The notes under the pieces: model-generated
What the model was told of the DNA's origin: nothing
What the model saw: the letters and a program-made list of their open reading frames with translations, nothing else
Database searches by the model: none
Part shown: positions 1 to 4,837 of the stretch, piece by piece
How positions within the stretch are numbered: the stretch's first letter is position 1
Layout: every line of letters starts with the position of its first letter
NCBI GenBank assembly: GCA_902475855.1
Contig: CABSBF010000083.1
Location: forward strand, 1 to 6,461
DNA from: an uncultured Eubacteriales bacterium
GTDB lineage: Bacteria; Bacillota; Clostridia; Oscillospirales; Oscillospiraceae
DNA: 6,461 bases
Direction of reading: 5' to 3'
Position numbers and translations under genes: made by a program

Positions 1-320
1 AGCATGGCGAGACGCGCGCATTCGCCTTTGGCGGCATTGACGCGCTGCACAAGGCCGGCTTTCAGCAGCCGCCGGCGGCGGAATACACACTCGTTTATGA
101 CGGTGAACTGATCTGCCCCGTCGGGCAAGATGAACGTGATATTCTGGAGCGCATTTTTGCACGCTATAATCAGGCGCTTCCCCCGGACTATCACGGCCGC
201 AGCATCGCGCCCTCTGATGTGCTGGAATTGTATGATGAAAGCGAGCGCAGATATTTTTACTGTGATATGGCCGGATTTGTGCAGGTGAAATTTTCACCCG
301 CGCTGGCAAAGAAGGCATGA
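1..320 (+). CDS. YodL-domain protein, C-terminal part (5' end outside window)
   Basis: An open frame enters from the left edge (first full codon at 3) and ends at TGA 318-320, giving the last 105 residues of a larger protein. Near residues 27-60 it reads EYTLVYDGEL followed by a stretch ending in IFARYNQALPPDY. Next comes HGRSIAPSDVLELYD (residues 64-78) and RRYFYCDMAGFVQVKF (82-97). This pattern (a YDG strand, a helix with 'YN..LP.DY.GRS', then 'S.SDV.ELYD' and a final aromatic strand 'YFYCD..GF..V.F') matches my memory of the YodL-like domain found at the C-terminus of many Firmicutes mobile-element proteins, often fused to antirestriction or other accessory domains. The function of the domain is not established. 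The upstream domains are not visible, so the full protein cannot be named. It ends 10 bases before the next gene, as in an operon. Confidence 0.8.
   Translation, partial: HGETRAFAFGGIDALHKAGFQQPPAAEYTLVYDGELICPVGQDERDILERIFARYNQALPPDYHGRSIAPSDVLELYDESERRYFYCDMAGFVQVKFSPALAKKA
308..315 (+). promoter_or_regulatory. SD-like AAAGAAGG at the end of the YodL gene
   Basis: AAAGAAGG lies 7 bases before ATG 323, an ideal spacing, but that frame closes at TAG 386-388 after 21 codons. The same site is 15 bases before ATG 331, the start of the 81-aa gene. It may serve a short overlapping leader frame or act weakly for the 81-aa gene. Confidence 0.4.
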
Positions 321-330
321 GTATGCTGCG

Positions 331-576
331 ATGGAGAAACAAAGAAAGGAATCTCTTGAAGCGGTATTACAGCTTTGCGGGAATTTAGGCGCAGAGATAC
401 GGTATCATCCGGAACACCGTTATTTCACAGCTATGGTCTGGACTGGCTGGGATACGCCCTGCGGAATGGGTGAGGCCCTTGCCATCCAACAGGAAATTCA
501 AAGAACGGCTGCTCAGTATCCGACTGTTGTGTGCTACTGCTTCGACCCATTCAGCACACTGGTCTACACGGTCTGA
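331..576 (+). CDS. Unrecognised small protein, 81 aa
   Basis: The 81-codon frame starts at ATG 331 and stops at TGA 574-576, lying between the YodL-domain gene and a hairpin. I do not recognise the family. The N-terminus is charged and helical-looking (MEKQRKESLEAVLQL), followed by a short strand around EIRYHPEHRYFTAMVW (residues 22-37), a GMGEALAIQQEIQ helix (45-57) and a hydrophobic, cysteine-containing end (VVCYC, 67-71; ending STLVYTV). No signal peptide or clear membrane segment is seen; the fold is probably a small alpha/beta domain. The start is uncertain in strength: the only purine-rich site (308-315) lies 15 bases upstream of ATG 331, too far for a good SD, and fits better an out-of-frame ATG at 323. 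No better in-frame start exists upstream. Position and uninterrupted frame support a real gene. Confidence 0.6.
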   Translation: MEKQRKESLEAVLQLCGNLGAEIRYHPEHRYFTAMVWTGWDTPCGMGEALAIQQEIQRTAAQYPTVVCYCFDPFSTLVYTV

Positions 577-589
577 GCCAAGTATGTAA

Positions 590-629
590 AAAAGGACGCC
601 TTGTGCCATTGGCACAGGAGCGTCCTTTT
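590..629 (+). terminator. Long terminator-like hairpin upstream of pcfK
   Basis: AAAAGGACGC (590-599) pairs perfectly with GCGTCCTTTT (620-629). Inside it, TGTGCC (602-607) pairs with GGCACA (611-616) around an ATT loop. C600-G618 and the T601-G617 wobble join the two parts, leaving A619 as a bulge. This gives about 18 paired positions. The A-run on the left (588-593) and T-run on the right have the form of a bidirectional Rho-independent terminator. The tail after the stem is CAAAATTTTATTT, so the uninterrupted U-tract is short (TTTT, itself part of the stem). It starts 13 bases after the stop of the 81-aa gene and ends 13 bases before the AGGAGG of pcfK. I see no convincing promoter between it and pcfK, so it may be a leaky terminator, an attenuator or an RNA-processing/stability structure. 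Confidence 0.7.
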
Positions 630-642
630 CAAAATTTTATTT

Positions 643-648
643 AGGAGG
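643..648 (+). promoter_or_regulatory. Strong ribosome binding site of pcfK
   Basis: A perfect AGGAGG lies 9 bases upstream of ATG 658 and decides that start. It excludes the longer in-frame TTG start at 601, which would place the first codons inside the hairpin. The ATG at 650 is too close to the site and out of frame. Confidence 0.85.
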
Positions 649-657
649 AATGTACGA

Positions 658-1497
658 ATGGGCGCTTTTTCAAATGTGGATTACGAGCTTCAAAATAATG
701 AGGCTGCCGTTTCCAACGCCTTTATGGAAGATGATGATATGGATATGCCGCAGACGGTCCCCGCGGAGCCGGCAACAGGCAGTTTCCCGCCGGACACAGA
801 ACTGGCTCCGGCCACAGCGGTCAGCGAACCGTCGGCCGTCTCCGACACCCAAAGTGAGGACGAGGCCCGCCGTGCGCACGAAGCGGCTGAAGCCAAGCGC
901 AAGGCAGAATGGGACGCCAGGCAGGCGGAAAAGCGGCAGGCGGAACAGGCCGCGCTGGAAAGGTTGGATGCCATGGGCCCAGCAGAGCTGCTCAAGGCTG
1001 CCGCAAAGCGTGTGTCCGCAGATACGGAGAAGCTGACGCGGCGCAACATGAAAGAAAGCGTTGCCGAGTTTATCCAGACCAAGTGTATTGATGACCTCGG
1101 CTTTGCCCGGCTCACCATGCACCCGCGCAAAAGCATGATCCACTGTTTCCAGTACATCAGCCGGAAGGCATGGGATTATGTGCAGGACGAGCTGAAGGCA
1201 AACGGCGTTCAGCCGGGCCCCGGTCAGCAGGCATACGGCTGCGATATTCCCGACGATCTCTGCTACCAGTGGGCGGAGGACTATTTCCATGACCCCGATG
1301 CCAAGGAGGATCAGGGGGATGAAGAGAAGTTTGTCCCGCAGCCCTATCGTGGGAAAACATCTTCCAAGTCCGTTTCCAAGAAGAAAAAGGAAGAAAAGAA
1401 GAACAAGCCGGAGAAGAAGGAACCGCCGAAAAAAGCGGAAGCCGACGATGGGCAGATCTCGCTGGGAGACCTCTCCTCTTTTGGGGAGGCAGCCTGA
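658..1497 (+). CDS. pcfK: PcfK-like protein, 279 aa
   Basis: The frame encodes a cytoplasmic, highly charged protein. Residues 1-65 are acidic and Pro/Ala/Ser-rich, probably disordered. Residues 66-105 are an Ala/Glu/Arg/Lys-rich helix (EARRAHEAAEAKRKAEWDAR), a likely coiled coil. Residues 125-212 look like the folded PcfK core: NMKESVAEFIQTKCIDD, then RKSMIHCFQYISRKAWD (157-173) and YGCDIPDDLCYQWAEDYF (193-210). This 'K..I.C..YI...A' and 'I.DD....W..DYF' pattern is that of the PcfK-like family. Residues 231-260 are a lysine-rich tail (KKKKEEKKNKPEKKEPPKK), and the end is DGQISLGDLSSFGEAA. PcfK is named after the Enterococcus pCF10 conjugation region; its biochemical role is unknown. Its stop overlaps the next start as TGATG, and pcfJ follows one gene later, the pairing expected for this family. 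Start chosen from the AGGAGG at 643-648. Confidence 0.85.
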   Translation: MGAFSNVDYELQNNEAAVSNAFMEDDDMDMPQTVPAEPATGSFPPDTELAPATAVSEPSAVSDTQSEDEARRAHEAAEAKRKAEWDARQAEKRQAEQAALERLDAMGPAELLKAAAKRVSADTEKLTRRNMKESVAEFIQTKCIDDLGFARLTMHPRKSMIHCFQYISRKAWDYVQDELKANGVQPGPGQQAYGCDIPDDLCYQWAEDYFHDPDAKEDQGDEEKFVPQPYRGKTSSKSVSKKKKEEKKNKPEKKEPPKKAEADDGQISLGDLSSFGEAA

Positions 1498-2045
1498 TGT
1501 ACGCTTATAAAGGCTTTGAGCCGGATCTCTCCTGCCGTGGCTATCGGTTCGTCATGGGAAAGAATGTCACCCCGGAGGCAAACTGCGCCAGCAACGGCTT
1601 TCACTGTGCGGAGAATCCGCTGGATTGTCTCACCTATTACAGCGATATGGATCGCTCCATTTACTGCTTGGTGCAGCCCGGCGGGGATATTGACGAGGAC
1701 GATCGTGACTCCAAAATTGCCTGCACAGAGCTGACGATCCTGCGGCAGCTGACGAGGAAAGAATTCTTTCTTCATGCACTTGCCTACATGGTGGATCACC
1801 CATGCCGCAAGGTAAGCGGCAAGGTACAGCGTGAGCACAGCGTTAGCCGCAACGGCTATGCCATCGTTCGAGGCAAGGAACCCGCTGCGTGTGGAAAACT
1901 GGGCGATATCCTCGCATTTGCCAGAGAGCGGCATGAAACCGAAGTAATCTGTCAGATTGCTGTTGCCGAAGTAGATGGAGAAAAAATCCAGCCCGGAGTA
2001 TGGTATGACATTGATTTTGTGAAAAGAGAGGCGGTGCAGAAATGA
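1497..2045 (+). CDS. DUF7666-like protein, 182 aa
   Basis: The protein begins MYAYKGFEPDLSCRGYRF and continues with NGFHCAENPLDCLTYY (residues 33-48), YCLVQPGGDIDEDD (56-69) and DSKIACTELTILRQL (71-85). This series of 'YKGF..DL.CRG', 'GFHC.E.PLD.L.YY', 'V..GG.I...D.K.A' matches my memory of the DUF7666 domain, a small protein found in phages and conjugative elements with no assigned function. The second half (residues 86-182) has a helix FFLHALAYMVDHP and a strand-rich end with EVICQIAVAEVDGEKIQPGVWYD. No catalytic motif, membrane segment or signal peptide is apparent; four cysteines lie in the first 45 residues but not in a clear zinc spacing. GGGGAGG at 1483-1489 stands 7 bases before ATG 1497. 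The start shares a base with the pcfK stop and the end overlaps the pcfJ start by 4 bases, so all three are translationally coupled. Confidence 0.72.
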   Translation: MYAYKGFEPDLSCRGYRFVMGKNVTPEANCASNGFHCAENPLDCLTYYSDMDRSIYCLVQPGGDIDEDDRDSKIACTELTILRQLTRKEFFLHALAYMVDHPCRKVSGKVQREHSVSRNGYAIVRGKEPAACGKLGDILAFARERHETEVICQIAVAEVDGEKIQPGVWYDIDFVKREAVQK

Positions 2046-4219
2046 AAAAGGACAGCGTGTTGAAAATGAAGGATCTGCCTGCGACTGAAGAAATGCTTGC
2101 GGTGGCCCGCGAGGATGTCCCGGTCAAGGTCGGTTCGGGCTGGAACACTTCCTATCGATGCCGATACAGCGGTTTTGCACGAAGCTCGGTGGAAGGCGGC
2201 ATTTTGAAGGTCACCCTGTATGACCCGGATGCAATGCGCCTTGGTGGGACGCTGCCGGTCTATGAGATTTTCATGGAGAAAGAAAAGCAGCAGTTTCTCA
2301 CCTATGACCGTGCCCATGACAAATGGAGGACGGCAAAGATCGACTACTTGGAATGGCAGGCGAAGGGATCCAATAACGTGTGGATCAGCGCCGTGGATGA
2401 TGCACAGATCCGGCAATATCTGGTGTCGGATGAAAAAAACGTATATCGGGCTATTCTGAAATTTCAGCGCGCCGTTCGTGATGCTGAACTGGAACGTCGG
2501 CATAGAAAGGAAACCGATCCGTGGGATGCAGAACTGGCACAGACACCGCCGCTGCCGAAAGACTGGGAACGGTGGGTCAATAAGGTGGGTATTCAGGAAA
2601 ACTACATCTTCTATGATTACCGCAAGGGCGGGGCAAGGTACGGCTACTGCACCTATTGTGAAAAGGAAGTCGCACTGAAACAGCGGCCCTATCATAACGC
2701 GGTGGGAAAGTGCCCGAGATGCCGTCATAAGATCACGTTCAAGGCGAAAGGGAAAATAACGGACTATCTGCACTCCCCAACAGAATGCGCATATCTGGCG
2801 CAGAAGTGCGGAGACGGGTTTGTGGTTCGCCAATTTCAGGTGAGCAGGCAGTACCGGAAAGAAGAGAACACCATCACATCGAAAACCTCCAGCTTTGAGA
2901 AGCAGCGTATTTTCTACCGTGCGGATCTGTCTTCACATTCGTATTACTGGGGCTGGTACAAACAGCGCCGCACCCGATGGGTGGAGGGCATCGATGAGTA
3001 CGTCTACACGGGTATGGGCTATTCCTATAACGAGTATTGTTATCAGCCGGGGAGCATCTATGGAAAAACGCTTTCCAGCATTGCCCCACTTCTTGCAAGA
3101 ACCGGATTGAGGGAGTATGTAAGACTTTGCCGGGGCTGTGTAAGCCCCAACTGGTACCTGTTTGCGTGGGGGTGGTTTCCACGCGTTGAGCAGATCTGCA
3201 AAGCCAATCTTCCGCGGCTGACCACGGAGTGCTTGGAAGATTTCGGAGCCGTAAAAAGCTGTATTCGGCAGGAGTCCGAAACCAGTCTTGTCAAGGCATT
3301 GGCGCTTGATACGAACCGGCTTTCGCGGCTCCGGACACTCAACGGCGGCACCATTATGCTCGAATGGCTGCAGCGGGAGAAATGCAGCGGCAGAATCATC
3401 CCGGATCATGTGCTGCACTGGCTGGAGCAGGAGAAGATCCATGTTTCCGATATCGACTTCATTTTGGATCGAATGTCGGAGCAGCAGGTCTGCAACTACC
3501 TTCAGCGTCAGAAAAGCGGCACGCGGGATTCCCTGCGGCAGATTATTTCCACGTGGCGGGATTACCTTTCCATGGCGGACAAGCTGGGAATCAACACCCA
3601 TGATGAGATCGTGTACCGCGTCAAGCTGCTGCGCCAGCGTCACGATGAACTGGTGGAGCAGCTGCGGAAAAGAGAACGGGAAATGGAAGCTGCCGCAACA
3701 GCAAGAAAGTATCGGAAAATTGCAGGCATCTGCCGCTTGATCAAACCGAAATACGAATACACCGGAGAGATGTATTCCATCGTTGTTCCGTCAGGTGTAC
3801 GCGATATTATGCGCGAGGGCGATGCGCTTTCCCACTGTGTCGGCAAGTCAGACCGCTATTGGGAGCGCATCGAGCAGCAGGAGGCATATATCCTGTTCCT
3901 GCGCAAGACCGCAGAGATCGACAAGCCGTACTACACCCTTGAGGTGGAGCCAAACGGCACGATACGGCAGAAACGGACCTACTTTGACCGACAGAACGAT
4001 GACCTCAAGGACGCGGAGCAGTTCCTGAAGGAATGGCAGAAGGTTGTCTCCGAGCGCTTGACAGAGAGCGACCGGGAAAAAGCGGAAAAGAGCAAGATCC
4101 TTCGCCTGCAGGAATTCGAGCAGCTGCGGCAGGATGACATTCGTATCCATACCGGCGACCTTGCCGGTCAGCGGCTGGTGGATGTTCTGGTGTCGGATCT
4201 CATGGAAACCGCAGCCTAA
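2042..4219 (+). CDS. pcfJ: PcfJ-like protein, 725 aa
   Basis: This large cytoplasmic protein holds a zinc ribbon at residues 203-227 (C203-x2-C206 and C224-x2-C227, CTYC...CPRC). A long middle region follows, with aromatic stretches such as YYWGWYKQRRTRW (301-313) and NWYLFAWGWFPRVEQ (370-384), then helical segments. A charged helix lies at 520-556 (RQRHDELVEQLRKREREME), probably coiled coil. The C-terminal 565-665 region carries the conserved PcfJ signature: a strand pair YSIVVPSG, then DALSHCVGKSDRYWERI with the HCVG core at 598-601, AYILFLRK, PYYTLEVEPNGTIRQK (629-644) and NDDL. The family is linked to conjugative plasmids and ICEs (named from pCF10), but its activity is unknown; the zinc ribbon suggests nucleic acid or partner binding. 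ATG 2042 overlaps the previous stop (ATGA) and has GAGAGG at 2026-2031. The length and continuous frame indicate an intact gene. Confidence 0.87.
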   Translation: MKKDSVLKMKDLPATEEMLAVAREDVPVKVGSGWNTSYRCRYSGFARSSVEGGILKVTLYDPDAMRLGGTLPVYEIFMEKEKQQFLTYDRAHDKWRTAKIDYLEWQAKGSNNVWISAVDDAQIRQYLVSDEKNVYRAILKFQRAVRDAELERRHRKETDPWDAELAQTPPLPKDWERWVNKVGIQENYIFYDYRKGGARYGYCTYCEKEVALKQRPYHNAVGKCPRCRHKITFKAKGKITDYLHSPTECAYLAQKCGDGFVVRQFQVSRQYRKEENTITSKTSSFEKQRIFYRADLSSHSYYWGWYKQRRTRWVEGIDEYVYTGMGYSYNEYCYQPGSIYGKTLSSIAPLLARTGLREYVRLCRGCVSPNWYLFAWGWFPRVEQICKANLPRLTTECLEDFGAVKSCIRQESETSLVKALALDTNRLSRLRTLNGGTIMLEWLQREKCSGRIIPDHVLHWLEQEKIHVSDIDFILDRMSEQQVCNYLQRQKSGTRDSLRQIISTWRDYLSMADKLGINTHDEIVYRVKLLRQRHDELVEQLRKREREMEAAATARKYRKIAGICRLIKPKYEYTGEMYSIVVPSGVRDIMREGDALSHCVGKSDRYWERIEQQEAYILFLRKTAEIDKPYYTLEVEPNGTIRQKRTYFDRQNDDLKDAEQFLKEWQKVVSERLTESDREKAEKSKILRLQEFEQLRQDDIRIHTGDLAGQRLVDVLVSDLMETAA

Positions 4220-4266
4220 GCCGCAATACAACACATTTGAACGAAAGAAAGGAAACTATACAGAAA

Positions 4267-4623
4267 ATGAAAAACGGATTTACGATCACGCAGCGCAACG
4301 CTGTGGTGGAACAGCATCTTTGGTGCATTGACACGATCATGGCGCAGTACGCCGCGTTTATGCAGACAGAACCCGTAGACCCCGATGATGTGTACCAGTC
4401 TTTGGCGGTACGCCTGATCCGGGCAGTCAACAGCTACGATCCCCGTAAAGGGTATCTGAAGGAGTACATCCTCTCTCAGCTCAAGCGGGAGGTGGTTCGT
4501 ATCCGGAGTACGCAGGCTGTCTATGGATTGACGCAGGCGCCGGCCAATATTGGCAGCACCATTGTTCCACTCACGATTGCGGCGCAGCGGGAATCGTACT
4601 GGGAAACCTATATTGCTGTATAA
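4267..4623 (+). CDS. Sigma-70 region 2-like protein, 118 aa
   Basis: The N-terminal helix VEQHLWCIDTIMAQYAAFM (residues 14-32) is followed by DPDDVYQSLAVRLIRAVNSYDPRKG (38-62) and YLKEYILSQLKREVVRIRS (63-81). The middle part strongly resembles sigma-70 region 2.2, the core-polymerase contact helix ('DD..Q.....L.RA...YDP.KG'), and the next helix has the look of region 2.3/2.4 ('F..Y....I......R'). The remaining ~37 residues (YGLTQAPANIG to YIAV) show no region 4 helix-turn-helix, so the protein is a region-2-only relative, of a type that recurs on Clostridia mobile elements. It could be a minimal sigma factor, a polymerase-binding regulator or a former sigma domain with a new role. ATG 4267 is preferred; GAAAGGAA lies about 12 bases upstream, somewhat far. 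The in-frame TTG at 4237 has no SD. It sits 47 bases after pcfJ and 16 before the next gene. Confidence 0.68.
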   Translation: MKNGFTITQRNAVVEQHLWCIDTIMAQYAAFMQTEPVDPDDVYQSLAVRLIRAVNSYDPRKGYLKEYILSQLKREVVRIRSTQAVYGLTQAPANIGSTIVPLTIAAQRESYWETYIAV

Positions 4624-4639
4624 AAGGAGTCATGTGAAA

Positions 4640-4834
4640 ATGAAACAGTTGGGAAACCTCGCAGTTATTTGTGCCCAACGCCCGGAGCTGCTGATGCAGC
4701 TCCGGGGCGGTCTGGTCTTGGTACAGGCAAAAAACCGTACGGCGATGGAGGCCGCATGGAACGATGACGCACGGATCGAAAAGATGATCTATGAACTGAA
4801 CTTCGGAGCATTCTCCAAGGAAAGGCTGGTGTAA
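4640..4834 (+). CDS. Unrecognised small protein, 64 aa
   Basis: A 64-codon frame starts at ATG 4640 with AAGGAG (4624-4629) 10 bases upstream; an in-frame GTG at 4634 (4-base spacing, two residues longer) is the alternative. The protein reads MKQLGNLAVICAQRPELL at its N-terminus, then QLRGGLVLVQAKNRTAMEAAW (residues 20-40), and ends NFGAFSKERLV. It looks like a compact cytoplasmic domain with a short hydrophobic strand (GGLVLVQ) and an Ala-rich helix carrying DDARIEKMIYEL; there is no signal peptide or membrane segment. I do not recognise the family. Its coding sequence contains a perfect 11-bp inverted repeat (4681-4706). Its TAA at 4832-4834 is followed by GGA and the ligA start in the same frame, so ligA is probably read by reinitiation or from its own SD inside this gene. 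Confidence 0.65.
   Translation: MKQLGNLAVICAQRPELLMQLRGGLVLVQAKNRTAMEAAWNDDARIEKMIYELNFGAFSKERLV
4681..4706 (+). repeat. Perfect 11-bp inverted repeat with 4-base loop, inside a coding sequence
   Basis: CCCGGAGCTGC (4681-4691) pairs without mismatch with GCAGCTCCGGG (4696-4706) around TGAT. It covers codons 14-23 of the 64-aa gene (R-P-E-L-L-M-Q-L-R-G), about 40 bases after the start. No T-run follows, so it is not a standard intrinsic terminator. It may be an RNA structure affecting translation, or chance arising from Leu/Gln/Arg codons. Confidence 0.6.
4817..4825 (+). promoter_or_regulatory. Probable ribosome binding site of ligA
   Basis: AAGGAAAGG sits inside the last codons of the 64-aa gene, 12 bases before ATG 4838. 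A second purine run, AAGGA (4833-4837), overlaps the TAA and directly touches the ATG, too close to act as a normal SD. The site supports ATG 4838 as the ligase start. Confidence 0.5.
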
Positions 4835-4837
4835 GGA

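Noticed and set aside
601..657. Extended pcfK start at TTG 601
   Set aside because: It would begin inside the hairpin without an SD, while ATG 658 has a perfect AGGAGG at 9 bases.
670..1290. Minus-strand open frame (206 codons) opposite pcfK
   Set aside because: It lies inside the PcfK-like gene; the hydrophobic translation is the usual complement of an acidic, Ala/Glu-rich coding strand.
1808..1846. Short imperfect direct repeats (CAAGGTA and ACAGCGT copies) in the DUF7666-like gene
   Set aside because: The units are too short and too few to be more than local codon similarity; the reading frame is normal across them.
1952..2833. Minus-strand open frame (293 codons) opposite pcfJ
   Set aside because: It is a shadow of the PcfJ-like gene, crosses the DUF7666/pcfJ junction, and shows no family motifs.
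4150..4167. Inverted repeat ACCGGC/GCCGGT near the end of pcfJ
   Set aside because: It has only 6 base pairs with a 6-base loop inside coding sequence and no T-run; expected by chance in GC-rich DNA.
4237..4266. Extended start (TTG 4237) for the sigma-like protein
   Set aside because: There is no ribosome binding site upstream; the purine-rich site lies between it and ATG 4267.
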